Assembly: GCF_016458235.1 (NCBI RefSeq)
Contig: NZ_JAEMHK010000002.1
Location: forward strand, 124,001 to 188,000
Origin: Geomonas propionica
GTDB lineage: Bacteria > Desulfobacterota > Desulfuromonadia > Geobacterales > Geobacteraceae
DNA length: 64,000 bases
Direction: 5' to 3'
The position numbers were made by a program, and so were the translations under genes. Below the pieces are notes generated by a model. The model made no database searches. It was not told where the DNA came from and was given only the letters and a program-made list of their open reading frames with translations. This document shows, one piece after another, positions 8,746-17,937 of this stretch. Each line of letters opens with the position of its first letter. The first letter of the stretch is position 1.

Positions 8746-10404
8746 TTGAGTTACCTCAACCACGCTCACAACAGAATCAGAACCATCGACATCACTTTCT
8801 CGGCAGCTATCTTGCTGCTGACCGTGATGCTGTTCCTGTCCTATTACATTCGCGCCGAATTGTCTGAGTCGAACCAGCTTACCGATCACACCTATGAAGT
8901 CATCATGTCCGTCGACACGCTCAGCAACGCCCTGTTGCAGGCGGAGAGCAGCAGGCGCGGATATATTCTCACCGGCAATGTGCAGCAGAAATCACGCTGT
9001 GAGTTTTTCGTTCAGCAAGCCATGGAAAACCTAAAAGAAGTGAAGGAGCTCACCGTCGACAACCCCGGCCAGCAACGGCGATTGGCCAGGCTGGGGGACC
9101 AGATCACCAGGAAGCTCGCCATCTTCAAGACCTCCATCGCTCAATACGACAAGATCGGATTTCGGGCTTCGTTGCAGGCACAACTGACCGAAGAAGGCAC
9201 AGCCCTGATGACGTCGACACGAACGGGGCTCGACGAGATAAAGAACCAGGAAAAGGCGCTATTGGGCCAACGGCGCAACAAAGAACGCACCACCCTCCTG
9301 ATCATGACCGTGGTGTTCTTCTCCGGCATCGCAATCGCCATCATCCTGTTGAGCCTCAGCTACTACATCGCCCGCCACGAGTCGCTCAGTCATTTAATCG
9401 CCGCCGGTGACCTGCAGGCGGCTAACCGGGACATCTCCGACCTGAGCAGCATGACCCAATTGCTGCAATCCTGTTCCAACTTCGAGGAGGCACGCGGCAT
9501 CCTCTCCTGCTACGGAGAAAAGTTCTTTCCCAAGGCCTCGGGCGGGATCTATTTGATCAACGCCTCCCGGACACTTATGACGGACGCGGCGACTTGGGGG
9601 GCTGCCGACCGAAAACCGTTCACTCCGGACCAGTGCTGGGCCATGAGGCTCGGGCAGGCGCATCTCAGTGCCGCCGCTTCCGACGTCAAATGTCAGCATG
9701 TCGAGATGGATAGCGTGACGGCGCATCTGTGCATCCCGCTGGCCGCGCACCACGAAACGCTGGGGACGCTCCACCTGAGCTTCGCGCGGAACGGAGATCC
9801 GGAGTTCGTGGAAAAAATACGACTGAAGTCCGCCGCTTTCGCGGAACAGGTCGCCCTCGCCGTCCGGAGCCTGCAAATGCGCGAACAGCTGCGCGAGCTT
9901 TCCATCCGCGACCCGCTGACCAGCCTGCTGAACCGGCGTCACATGGAAGAGTCGCTGCTGCGGGAGATCAGCCGCGCGTCCAGGACCAAGCAGCCGCTCA
10001 GCGTGGTGATGCTGGACGTGGACCATTTTAAGAACTTCAACGACGCCTTCGGTCACGAGGCAGGGGACCATGTCCTGAAGGAGGTCGGCCAACTGCTGCA
10101 GAAAAACGTGCGCGACAGCGACATCGCCTGCCGCTTCGGAGGGGAAGAATTCACCTTGATCCTTCCCGAGGCGGACTGTGACATCGCCCTTGAGATCTGC
10201 AACCGCATCAGGAATTCGGTAAAGGAGCTGCAAGTGGTCGTAGGAAGACAGCACGTGGGTCACGTCACCATTTCGGCAGGGATCTCCGTGTTCCCGTCCG
10301 ACGGTGACACCATTCAGCAATTGCTCGCCATCGCAGACGAGGCACTGTACGAGGCCAAGGAAAAAGGCCGCGACCGTGTCATAGCGAGCTGTTCATCAGA
10401 TTGA
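8746..10404 (+). CDS. Membrane diguanylate cyclase: CHASE3-like sensor, GAF-like region, GGDEF
   Basis: A 552-residue protein with a transmembrane helix at about 15-35, a periplasmic helical region of CHASE3 type (ALLQAESSRRGYILTG is a typical signature) to about 180, a second transmembrane helix near 190-210, a GAF-like region at about 230-370 and a C-terminal GGDEF domain. The active-site loop reads GGEEF, consistent with active synthesis of cyclic di-GMP from GTP. RDSD lies five residues before it, matching the RxxD inhibitory site, so product feedback is likely. Start: TTG 8746 with GAGG seven bases upstream. It stands alone between the SNF2 gene and lemA. Confidence 0.9.
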   Translation: MSYLNHAHNRIRTIDITFSAAILLLTVMLFLSYYIRAELSESNQLTDHTYEVIMSVDTLSNALLQAESSRRGYILTGNVQQKSRCEFFVQQAMENLKEVKELTVDNPGQQRRLARLGDQITRKLAIFKTSIAQYDKIGFRASLQAQLTEEGTALMTSTRTGLDEIKNQEKALLGQRRNKERTTLLIMTVVFFSGIAIAIILLSLSYYIARHESLSHLIAAGDLQAANRDISDLSSMTQLLQSCSNFEEARGILSCYGEKFFPKASGGIYLINASRTLMTDAATWGAADRKPFTPDQCWAMRLGQAHLSAAASDVKCQHVEMDSVTAHLCIPLAAHHETLGTLHLSFARNGDPEFVEKIRLKSAAFAEQVALAVRSLQMREQLRELSIRDPLTSLLNRRHMEESLLREISRASRTKQPLSVVMLDVDHFKNFNDAFGHEAGDHVLKEVGQLLQKNVRDSDIACRFGGEEFTLILPEADCDIALEICNRIRNSVKELQVVVGRQHVGHVTISAGISVFPSDGDTIQQLLAIADEALYEAKEKGRDRVIASCSSD

Positions 10405-10428
10405 TAGCTGCCACTGAACCCATTGTCA

Positions 10429-10458
10429 TTGACTTTGTAACAGTAGCCGGTGTATTAG
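10429..10458 (+). promoter_or_regulatory. Candidate sigma-70 promoter of the lemA operon
   Basis: TTGACT (10429-10434), an 18-base spacer, and TATTAG (10453-10458). The -10 element is part of the perfect inverted repeat at 10453-10474. The 15 bases before the -35 box closely match those before the promoter at 20952. Confidence 0.6.
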
Positions 10459-10474
10459 AATAAAAATTCTAATA
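10453..10474. promoter_or_regulatory. Perfect inverted repeat overlapping the -10 box: candidate operator
   Basis: TATTAGAAT-AAAA-ATTCTAATA: two 9-base arms with a 4-base spacer, centred over the predicted -10 of lemA. It is AT-rich in a GC-rich genome and placed where a bound repressor would block polymerase. The regulator is not identifiable here. Confidence 0.5.
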
Positions 10475-10558
10475 AACAGCCACTGAACGATTGCTGGGCG
10501 CGAGGCACAAAGTATTTCTCAGTTGCCGCGACCAGCGGCCAGACAAAGGAGAATAGGT

Positions 10559-11149
10559 ATGGACGCAGTGGTATCCGTTTTCTTCGGGATCGCCTTGTTG
10601 GTAGTTGTCTTCGCCATCGCCACCTACAACAGCCTCGTCAAACAGCGCAACCTCTTCAAAAACGCCTTCTCCCAGATCGACGTGCAACTCAAGCGCCGCT
10701 ATGATCTGATTCCCAACCTGGTCGAGACTGCCAAAGGGTACATGAAACACGAGCGGGAAGTACTGGAGGCGGTGATAACGGCTCGTAACCAGGCAGCGGC
10801 CACGGTGAAGCAGGCAGCCGCGCACCCCGGCGCTGCCCAGGCCATGACCGCCCTGGCCGGCGCCGAGAACACCCTGAACGGCGCACTGGGGCGGCTTTTC
10901 GCGCTGGTCGAGTCCTACCCGGACCTCAAGGCCAACCAGAACATGATGCAGCTCAGCGAGGAGATCACCTCGACCGAGAACCGGGTCGCCTTCGCCCGCC
11001 AGGCCTACAACGACGCGGTCACCTCGTACAACACCTCCCGCGAGGTGTTCCCCGCCTCCCTGATCGCCGGTTCCTTCGGCTTCACGCCGGCCAGCGTCCT
11101 CGAGATCGCCGAGGTTGAACGTCAGGCGCCTCGCGTGGCCTTCTCCTAA
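10559..11149 (+). CDS. lemA: LemA family protein
   Basis: A 196-residue protein with a single N-terminal transmembrane helix (VVSVFFGIALLVVVFAIATYNSL) and the LemA helical core: KQRNLFKNAFSQIDVQLKRR, YDLIPNLVETAKGYMKHE, and the C-terminal TSTENRVAFARQAYND. Its molecular function is not established; genes of this family typically sit beside M48 membrane metallopeptidases, as here (11 bases to the next start). Start: ATG 10559 has AAGGAG seven bases upstream, preferred over an upstream in-frame ATG at 10523 without one. It is preceded by a strong promoter-like sequence with an overlapping palindrome. Confidence 0.92.
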   Translation: MDAVVSVFFGIALLVVVFAIATYNSLVKQRNLFKNAFSQIDVQLKRRYDLIPNLVETAKGYMKHEREVLEAVITARNQAAATVKQAAAHPGAAQAMTALAGAENTLNGALGRLFALVESYPDLKANQNMMQLSEEITSTENRVAFARQAYNDAVTSYNTSREVFPASLIAGSFGFTPASVLEIAEVERQAPRVAFS

Positions 11150-11160
11150 GGTCCCACCCT

Positions 11161-13149
11161 ATGCTGGATTTCTTTACCAGGCAGGAAGCGGCACGGCGCC
11201 AGACCGGGCAGCTGCTTATGCTGTTCGTACTGGCTGTGGCCGGGGTGGTTCTCGCCGTCTACCTGCTGGCCCTCTGCATAGTCGGCTTCGCAGCGCTGAA
11301 GCGCGGCCAGTTGATCGGGCTTTGGCAGCCGCAGATCTTTCTCTGGACCGGCCTCTCGACGCTCACCCTGATCACCTTTACCTCAATCTGGAAGATGAAC
11401 CAGCTGCGCGAAGGGGGCTCGGCCATAGCCATGGCGCTGGGCGGCACCCCTATTCCCCCGCACACCAAGGAGCCGCAGGAACGGCTGCTGCGCAACGTGC
11501 TGGAGGAGATGGCGATCGCTTCGGGGGTGCCAGTGCCGGAGCTCTACCTCCTGGAGGGGGAACGGGGCATCAATGCCTTCGCGGCGGGTTTTGGTCCCAG
11601 CGATGCGGTGATCTGTGTGACGCGCGGGGCAGTGGAACTCCTCAATCGCGACGAATTGCAGGGAGTGATGGCGCACGAGTTCAGCCACATCCTGAACGGC
11701 GACGTGCTGCTCAACATCCGCATGCTCGGCTGGCTGGCCGGCATCCAGGTCGTGACCCAGACCGGGGAGATGTTGCTGGCGGGGACCAGGCACACCCGCA
11801 GTCGCAGCAGCGCCGGCCTCCTCGCTATCGGCGGTGCCCTGTACCTGATCGGTTACCTCGGGCACTGCTTCGCCCAGCTCATCAAAAGCGCCGTGTCGCG
11901 GCAAAGGGAGTTTCTCGCCGATGCCTCCGCCGTCCAATTCACCCGCCATCCCGACGGACTGGCCGGTGCTCTGAAGAAGGTCGGGGGGCTGTCCATCGGG
12001 TCCCGCATCAGCCATCCGCGCGCCATGGAGATGAGCCACATGTTCTTCGGCAGCGCCCTTCCTGCTGCGTGGCTGGAGGTGATGGACTCCCACCCTCCCC
12101 TGAAGGATCGGATCCGGTGCCTGGAGCCTCGCTTTAACGGGGTGTTCCCGAAGGTGGCTCCCCTTCCCTATGTAGAGGAAGAAAAGGCGCCGATCGTGCG
12201 CCGGCCAAAGGCTGCGACACCGGCACCCGTGCCCCAGCTTACCGGAGCGGCCGTGGCGGCGCTTCTGAGCAGCATCGGCGAGCCGGTGCAGCAGCACCTG
12301 GACCTCGCGCGCGCCCTTTTGGCCGAGCTTCCCCCCGACGTTGTACAGGCAGCCCGGGAGCCGCTCTCCGCCCGTGCACTCGCCTACGGGCTCCTGCTCG
12401 ACGGCGCCCCCGACATCAAGGCGCGTCAGTTTGAGTTGGTGGCAAGCATGGACGGAGCGGACGCCGCCGCGGCGCTACAGCAGCTGTTGCCCGCGTTGAG
12501 CCACCTCTCCCCGCAGGTCCGCCTGCCGCTCGTCGACCTGTCGCTCCCGGCGCTGCGTCGACTCACCCCCCAAGAATTCGCCCGCTTCAAACGTGCCACC
12601 GAGGCCCTGGCCGCAGCGGACGGTAAGCTGAGCGTTTTCGAGCTCACCCTGCGCCACCTGCTGCTACGCCACTTGGAACCGACCTTCTCCCCGGCGCACC
12701 ACCGGGCGGTGGAAATCTACGGCGTACGGGGCGTGCAGGACCACTGTTCCTGCGTGCTGACCACCCTGGCGCGCGTCGGCAGCCGCGCCGAAACAGCTGC
12801 GGCCGCGGCCTTCGCTGCCGCGGTGAAACTTCTCGAGGAACCGAAGGCGGAGTTCGCCTTCCTCCCGGCGGCCGCGTGCACCGGGCCGTCACTGCAACAG
12901 GCTTTTGCCGCCTTGGAACGCACCAGCCCGTTGATCAAGAAAAAACTCCTGGCCGCAGCGCTCGAATGCATCGTGCACGACCAAGCCGTGCAGCTAGAGG
13001 AAATCGAACTTTTCCGCGGCATAGCCGACGCCGTGGGGTGTCCGGTCCCGCCGTGGTTAAACCTGGCAACTCCGTCGGCAACCATCCCGGATTCAGCGGT
13101 AGGCGCTCACGCTTCACGGGAGGTATCCGATGCGCAAGCACCACTTTAA
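11161..13149 (+). CDS. M48 family membrane zinc metallopeptidase with C-terminal extension
   Basis: 662 residues. Two N-terminal transmembrane segments (about 17-45 and 58-76) precede an M48 peptidase domain of the HtpX/Ste24 fold: HEFSH at about 172-176 supplies two zinc ligands and the catalytic Glu, and REFLADASAVQF provides the third ligand (Glu about 250). INAFAAGFG is a further family marker. The last ~300 residues form an alpha-helical, Ala/Leu-rich domain not found in HtpX itself. Predicted to degrade membrane or periplasmic-side proteins; substrates unknown. It is co-transcribed with lemA and overlaps the following lipoprotein gene by 20 bases. Confidence 0.9.
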   Translation: MLDFFTRQEAARRQTGQLLMLFVLAVAGVVLAVYLLALCIVGFAALKRGQLIGLWQPQIFLWTGLSTLTLITFTSIWKMNQLREGGSAIAMALGGTPIPPHTKEPQERLLRNVLEEMAIASGVPVPELYLLEGERGINAFAAGFGPSDAVICVTRGAVELLNRDELQGVMAHEFSHILNGDVLLNIRMLGWLAGIQVVTQTGEMLLAGTRHTRSRSSAGLLAIGGALYLIGYLGHCFAQLIKSAVSRQREFLADASAVQFTRHPDGLAGALKKVGGLSIGSRISHPRAMEMSHMFFGSALPAAWLEVMDSHPPLKDRIRCLEPRFNGVFPKVAPLPYVEEEKAPIVRRPKAATPAPVPQLTGAAVAALLSSIGEPVQQHLDLARALLAELPPDVVQAAREPLSARALAYGLLLDGAPDIKARQFELVASMDGADAAAALQQLLPALSHLSPQVRLPLVDLSLPALRRLTPQEFARFKRATEALAAADGKLSVFELTLRHLLLRHLEPTFSPAHHRAVEIYGVRGVQDHCSCVLTTLARVGSRAETAAAAAFAAAVKLLEEPKAEFAFLPAAACTGPSLQQAFAALERTSPLIKKKLLAAALECIVHDQAVQLEEIELFRGIADAVGCPVPPWLNLATPSATIPDSAVGAHASREVSDAQAPL

Positions 13150-13513
13150 GCAGAGGGTACGCGCCGCGGTGCTGCTCACTGCCTGCACGCTGCTGGCAGG
13201 CTGCCCGCACCGGGTGATGGATGATCCGGGCCCGGCAGTCACCTACTACCGCCCCCTCGGCTCGCTGCAATGTACCGGGGGCGGCAAGACTGTGGCTGAG
13301 ATTGAACATGAACTACGCAAGGCGGGCATCACCGTCAACCGTGCTGCCTGCGGCGTGGACGGCAGGATGCACGCCATGGTCTGCGGCGCACCCGACGGAC
13401 GCATCGCCATCTTCGAGATCCCGGCGCAACAAGCGGTGTCCGCAGCCGCCCTTGGCCTGAAACCGCTGGCCACCCTCCCCGACGCCGCCGAGACTCCCTG
13501 CCAGGCGCCTTAA
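13130..13513 (+). CDS. Small predicted lipoprotein
   Basis: 127 residues with a lipoprotein signal: basic start, hydrophobic stretch (AAVLLTACTLLAGC) and a lipobox LLAGC with Cys at about 24. The mature part is about 100 residues with four further cysteines, possibly paired in disulphides. I recognise no family. The gene starts inside the end of the M48 peptidase gene with GGGAGG upstream, so translation is probably coupled, suggesting a role with LemA and the peptidase. Confidence 0.75.
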   Translation: MRKHHFKQRVRAAVLLTACTLLAGCPHRVMDDPGPAVTYYRPLGSLQCTGGGKTVAEIEHELRKAGITVNRAACGVDGRMHAMVCGAPDGRIAIFEIPAQQAVSAAALGLKPLATLPDAAETPCQAP

Positions 13514-13533
13514 TCACAACTCTGGAGACGAGC

Positions 13534-14781
13534 ATGACATCAACAAGCCACAACACCGCGACGACGCTGCGGCAGGTACTGGGTCTCCCGGTGATCGTGG
13601 CCGCCCTGGGCTATTTCGTCGACATCTATGACCTGGTGCTGTTCAGCATCGTCAGGGTCCCGAGCCTTAAGGGGATCGGGCTCGCGGGACAGGAGCTTAT
13701 CGACCAGGGCGTCTTCCTGCTCAACATGCAGATGGCCGGCATGCTGCTGGGTGGCATCCTCTGGGGTATCCTCGGTGACCGCAAGGGACGCCTGAAGATC
13801 ATGTTCGGCTCGATCTTCATCTATTCGATGGCAAATCTCGCCAACGCCAGCGTACACTCCATCGAAGCCTACGCCCTGCTCCGCTTGCTGGCCGGCGTCG
13901 GTCTGGCCGGCGAACTAGGCGCGGGGATCACGCTGGTCTCCGAGGTGCTGCACCGCTCCATCCGGGGCTACGGCACCATGATCGTTGCCACGGTCGGCGT
14001 CTCCGGTGCGATCCTCGCCAACTTCGTCGCCAAACAGTTCGACTGGCGTACCGCCTTCATCATCGGCGGGATCCTCGGGCTCATGCTCCTGATGCTCAGG
14101 CTGAGTGTGGCCGAATCGGGCATGTTCAAGGGGATGGAATCAAGATCGATGTCCAAGGGGAACTTCCTGGCCCTGTTCACTTCCAGGGATCGTTTCGGCC
14201 GCTTCCTGCATTCGATATTAATCGGCCTCCCCTCCTGGTTCGTAGTCGGGGTGCTGATCACCTTCTCCCCCGAGTTCGCCAAGGTGCTCAACGTGCAAGG
14301 GGCGGTCAACGCCGGTAACGCGGTCATGTACTGCTACCTCGGCCTGGTCGCCGGTGACCTGGCCAGCGGTGTCCTGAGCCAAGTACTCAAAAGCCGCAAG
14401 AAGGTGGTGCTCCTGTTCCTGCTCATCACCGTCGCCGCGGTCGCGGTCTATTTCGCCGCGGCAGGAGTGAGCGCCGGCGTCTTTTACGCCATCTGCTGCC
14501 TGCTCGGCTTCGGCATCGGCTACTGGGCCATCTTCGTCACCGTCGCCGCCGAGCAGTTCGGCACCAACCTGCGTGCCACCGTCGCCACCTCGGTCCCCAA
14601 CTTCGTACGCGGCATGACCATTCCCATCACCATGCTGTTCCAGGTGGCCCGCAAGAGCCTCGGCATCGAAACCGGCGCCATCGTGGTCGGCGTGCTCACC
14701 CTGGTCATCGCGCTCTTCTCCCTGTCGCGACTGCAGGAGACCTTCCACAAGGACCTGGACTACTTCGAGGAGTTCATCTGA
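13534..14781 (+). CDS. MFS transporter
   Basis: A 415-residue permease with about 12 hydrophobic segments. The MFS loop 2-3 motif appears as WGILGDRKGRLKIM, and the second half carries an equivalent segment after a central charged loop (SMSKGNFLALFTSRDRFGR). The C-terminus is cytosolic and charged (FHKDLDYFEEFI). Substrate cannot be told from sequence. It starts 20 bases after the lipoprotein gene with CTGGAG as ribosome-binding site. Its stop codon overlaps the probable start of a second MFS gene. Confidence 0.88.
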   Translation: MTSTSHNTATTLRQVLGLPVIVAALGYFVDIYDLVLFSIVRVPSLKGIGLAGQELIDQGVFLLNMQMAGMLLGGILWGILGDRKGRLKIMFGSIFIYSMANLANASVHSIEAYALLRLLAGVGLAGELGAGITLVSEVLHRSIRGYGTMIVATVGVSGAILANFVAKQFDWRTAFIIGGILGLMLLMLRLSVAESGMFKGMESRSMSKGNFLALFTSRDRFGRFLHSILIGLPSWFVVGVLITFSPEFAKVLNVQGAVNAGNAVMYCYLGLVAGDLASGVLSQVLKSRKKVVLLFLLITVAAVAVYFAAAGVSAGVFYAICCLLGFGIGYWAIFVTVAAEQFGTNLRATVATSVPNFVRGMTIPITMLFQVARKSLGIETGAIVVGVLTLVIALFSLSRLQETFHKDLDYFEEFI

Positions 14782-16007
14782 CCAAGCCGGCACGAAGCAT
14801 ACATTACGGCTGGGTCATCGTGGCCACGGCGGCGCTCGGGGTTTTCTCCTGCTTCGGGCTGGCCCGCTACGCCTATTCTGTGCTGCTTCCCGGCATGCAG
14901 ACGGGACTGGGGCTCACCTACGACCGCATGGGCTTCATCGGCACCGGCAATTTCGTGGGCTACCTCCTCTCGGTGCTGGCCGCCCCCCGCCTGATGAAGC
15001 GCCTCAAGCCGCGCCGCATGGCCGCGCTCGGCCTCCTTATCATCGGGGCCGGCATGATCGCCATCGGCGCTTCCTCCTCCCTGGCCGCCATCATTCCCCT
15101 CTACGCCCTGGTGGGCATGGGGAGCGGCTTCACCAACATCCCGCTCATGGCCTTGGTCACTTACTGGTTCCGTAGCGAACAGCGCGGCAAGGCGGCGGGA
15201 CTGGTCATCGCCGGCAACGGTATCGGCATCATCCTGGCAGGTTTGCTTATCCCCTTTTTGAACCGCACCTACGGCGCCCTGGGCTGGCGCAGCGGTTGGA
15301 TAGCGCTTGGGGCCATCTGCCTCATTGTGGCCGGTGTCGCGGCGCTGCTCTTGCGCAACCACCCCTCCGACCTCGACCTGGAGCCGGTGGGACGCAAGGT
15401 GGCGCCCTCTCCCGAGCAGTTCCTGCACCACGAGCATAAAGGGGACGGCAGGGTGCTCTGCCACCTCGGCATGCTCTACCTGGTCTTCGGCGTCACCTTC
15501 ATGGTGTACGGCACCTTCATCGTGACCACCATGGTCAAGGAATACGGCCTCACAGAGGCGCAGGCGGGGCTGTATTGGTCCTGGGTCGGCTTCTTCAGCT
15601 TCTTCTCCGGGATCGGCTTCGGCACCCTCTCCGACAAGATCGGCAGGAAGCGCGGCCTCGCCCTGGTTTTCGCCGTGCAGAGCGCCGCCTACCTCCTGGC
15701 GGGAATGAAAGTGGGCACGGCCGGCCTGATCGTGTCGCTGATCCTCTACGGCTCCACCGTCTTCGCCATCCCCGCCATCATGGCGGCTGCCGTCGGTGAG
15801 TACCTGGGGCTGAACCGCGCCTCTTCCGCTTTCGCCACCATCACCATCTTCTTCGGCGTGGGCCAGGTGATCGGACCGGCAGGAGCCGGCATCATCGCCA
15901 AGGCCTCCGGGGCCTTCACCATGCCCTACCTGATCAGCGGCGCTCTGACCGCAGTGGCCCTGGTGTGCGCGCTGCTCCTCCCGCCTCCTCGGGAAAGGGT
16001 GGAGTGA
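14778..16007 (+). CDS. MFS transporter (YbfB/OFA-like), probable CTG start
   Basis: About 409 residues, 12 predicted transmembrane helices, with an MFS motif at FGTLSDKIGRKRGLAL. The first ATG-like start (GTG 14820) would cut the first helix in half: the typical opening IHYGWVIVATAALGVF begins upstream of it. The frame is open back to CTG 14778, which overlaps the TGA of the preceding MFS gene (CTGA) and has GAGGAG five bases upstream. I therefore infer a CTG start with translational coupling; GTG 14820 remains the fallback. Substrate unknown. The downstream EamA gene starts three bases after this stop. Confidence 0.82.
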   Translation: MTKPARSIHYGWVIVATAALGVFSCFGLARYAYSVLLPGMQTGLGLTYDRMGFIGTGNFVGYLLSVLAAPRLMKRLKPRRMAALGLLIIGAGMIAIGASSSLAAIIPLYALVGMGSGFTNIPLMALVTYWFRSEQRGKAAGLVIAGNGIGIILAGLLIPFLNRTYGALGWRSGWIALGAICLIVAGVAALLLRNHPSDLDLEPVGRKVAPSPEQFLHHEHKGDGRVLCHLGMLYLVFGVTFMVYGTFIVTTMVKEYGLTEAQAGLYWSWVGFFSFFSGIGFGTLSDKIGRKRGLALVFAVQSAAYLLAGMKVGTAGLIVSLILYGSTVFAIPAIMAAAVGEYLGLNRASSAFATITIFFGVGQVIGPAGAGIIAKASGAFTMPYLISGALTAVALVCALLLPPPRERVE

Positions 16008-16009
16008 CC

Positions 16010-16885
16010 ATGGCAACCGACCAGAACCGGCACCTGCTGCGTACCTCGCTCGTCACCGCGATTGCCCCCTGCATCTGGGGAAGCACCTACATCGTGACCA
16101 CGCAGTTGCTCCCTCCCAACCACCCGCTCACCGCGGCACTCCTGCGCGTGCTCCCCATCGGTCTGATCATGATCGCCCTGCAGCGCCGCGCGCCCCTGGC
16201 AGAGTGGTGGGGGCGGCTCTTGTTCCTGGGGCTTTTGAACATCGGCGTATTCCAGGCGCTGCTCTTTATCGCCGCCTACCGGCTTCCTGGCGGGGTGGCC
16301 GCCACCGTGATTGCGACCCAGCCCTTGGGGGTAATCGTGCTCTCCCGACCGCTCCTGGGCAGCACCCCCACGCGCCTCGCCTGGATCGCGGCAGGTACCG
16401 GTGTCGTCGGCGTGGCCCTCCTGGTGCTCACCCCGGCGGCACGGTTGGACGCCTTCGGCCTCGCGGCGGCGTTTGCCGGCGCAGGATGCATGGCCCTCGG
16501 CACCGTGCTCACCAAACGCTGGTCGACGGCGCCGCTTCCCATCGCCGCCTTCACCGGATGGCAACTGGTTTTCGGCGGGCTGTTCCTGCTCCCCCTGGCG
16601 CTGCTCTTCGAGGCGCCGCTCGCGGGTGTCACCGTTAAGAACGTGATCGGTTACGCCTACCTGGGTATCTTCGGCACCGGCATCACCTACATGATCTTTT
16701 TCTGGGGGATCAAGCGATTGCAGCCGTCGGCGGTTTCCCTGCTGGGACTGTTGAGCCCGGTCATGGCCACGGCGCTCGGTTTCCTGTTACTGGGGCAGAG
16801 CCTCACGCCCTTACAGATTGTGGGTGGGGTGTTGGTGCTGTGGAGTATTTGGGCGGGGCAGCGTCAGGCGCCGGGGAAGCGCTAG
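16010..16885 (+). CDS. EamA/DMT-superfamily permease
   Basis: A 291-residue membrane protein with about 10 predicted helices in two EamA repeats; the first opens with IAPCIWGSTYIVTTQLLPPN and the second with AGCMALGTVLTKRW, typical of RhaT/YdcZ-type drug/metabolite exporters. Probably exports a small metabolite; substrate unknown. Start: ATG 16010 with GGTGGAG upstream, inside the end of the previous gene; a longer in-frame start at 15965 would overlap the MFS gene. The gene ends four bases into the convergent PfkB gene, so no terminator separates them. Confidence 0.88.
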   Translation: MATDQNRHLLRTSLVTAIAPCIWGSTYIVTTQLLPPNHPLTAALLRVLPIGLIMIALQRRAPLAEWWGRLLFLGLLNIGVFQALLFIAAYRLPGGVAATVIATQPLGVIVLSRPLLGSTPTRLAWIAAGTGVVGVALLVLTPAARLDAFGLAAAFAGAGCMALGTVLTKRWSTAPLPIAAFTGWQLVFGGLFLLPLALLFEAPLAGVTVKNVIGYAYLGIFGTGITYMIFFWGIKRLQPSAVSLLGLLSPVMATALGFLLLGQSLTPLQIVGGVLVLWSIWAGQRQAPGKR

Positions 16886-17796
16886 CCGCGACGGTCGAGG
16901 AATTCCTGAAGTTGGGACAGGGTGGGCAAAGCGGCGCGACCACCCAAGGCGCAGGTGTTGAGGGCGCCGACGGCCGAGGCGTAGCGAGCCGACTCTCGAA
17001 GCGAGAGCCCGCGCGCAAGTCCGAAGAGAAAGCCGCCGTGGTAGGCGTCGCCGGCGCCGGTGGTATCTACTACCTGCTGCACCGGGTAGGCCGGCTGATG
17101 GAAAGATTCGCCGTCACGGGACAACAGCAAGCTCCCCCGCGTCCCGCTGGTGACACCCACCACCTGGGGGCCGTACTGCAGAAGCGCCTGCGCGGTCAGT
17201 TCGGGCGACGATGCCCCGGTGCAGCTCGCAGCATACTCCTCGGCGACGATGCAGATATCAACCAGCGGCAACAGCTCGCGGTGCTCCTGCCGGAAGCGGT
17301 GCGATCCGCCGTCAAAGGAGACCAGCACACCCGCTTCCCGCGCCACGCGAGCCGCCTGGAGGCAGGCCTGCCAGTGCCGCCCGTTCAGGTGCAGGATCTT
17401 GGCAGCGCGGATCATGTCATGGTTCAGCTTGTCAGGGGTGAGTTCGCCGGAGGTCCCCGGCGCGAAGGTGATGGCGCGGGCGCCGTCGCGTTTTCTGACC
17501 AAGATGGTCGCCTGTGAAGAAGAGCTGCCGGCGTCGATCACCATGCCCGCCGTATCCACCCCTGCCGTTTCCAGTTCCGCGAGGATCATCCGGCCAATGA
17601 GGTCGTCCCCTACCAGGTCCAGCATCGCCGTGCGCGCGCCCAGCCGAGCCGCCGCGACCAGCGCGGTGGCCACCGGACCTCCCCCCGCCAGCGCCGAGGC
17701 ATGCGCCCGCTGCACCAGTTCTCCCCCAGGCAGTTCATCCACCACCATGAGCAAGTCCATGGTGCAGACGCCCAACCCCACCACGTCATATTTCAT
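16882..17796 (-). CDS. PfkB-family (ribokinase-like) carbohydrate kinase
   Basis: 304 residues. It has the glycine-rich substrate region (AGGGPVATALVAAARLGA) and the C-terminal PfkB signature DTTGAGDAYHGGF with the catalytic Asp and anion hole. The family phosphorylates sugars, nucleosides or sugar phosphates with ATP; the substrate is not predictable. Start: ATG 17796 with AAAGG upstream, preferred over ATG 17859, which lies near a repeat element. It is 141 bases from the Rrf2 gene with the repeat copy at 17868-17917 between, so it may be a separate unit. Confidence 0.88.
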   Translation of the reverse strand: MKYDVVGLGVCTMDLLMVVDELPGGELVQRAHASALAGGGPVATALVAAARLGARTAMLDLVGDDLIGRMILAELETAGVDTAGMVIDAGSSSSQATILVRKRDGARAITFAPGTSGELTPDKLNHDMIRAAKILHLNGRHWQACLQAARVAREAGVLVSFDGGSHRFRQEHRELLPLVDICIVAEEYAASCTGASSPELTAQALLQYGPQVVGVTSGTRGSLLLSRDGESFHQPAYPVQQVVDTTGAGDAYHGGFLFGLARGLSLRESARYASAVGALNTCALGGRAALPTLSQLQEFLDRRG

Positions 17797-17867
17797 AGTG
17801 CCGCCTTTTGCTGAATATCCCTCTTGAGAGTACGGGAACTGGTAGAGTATGGGCCCCACAAAGCGCT

Positions 17868-17917
17868 GCGCGCGAACCCGCGTCCCCCACTTTGCAAAGG
17901 GGGGACAGGGGGGATTT
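17868..17917 (+). repeat. Dispersed GC-rich palindromic repeat, copy 3
   Basis: ACAAAGCGCTGCGCG leads into GTCCCCCACTTTGCAAAGGG and GGACAGGGGGGATTTT. Same layout as copy 1, between the PfkB and Rrf2 genes. Confidence 0.75.
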
Positions 17918-17937
17918 TAGCAGCTACAGCCTCAATC

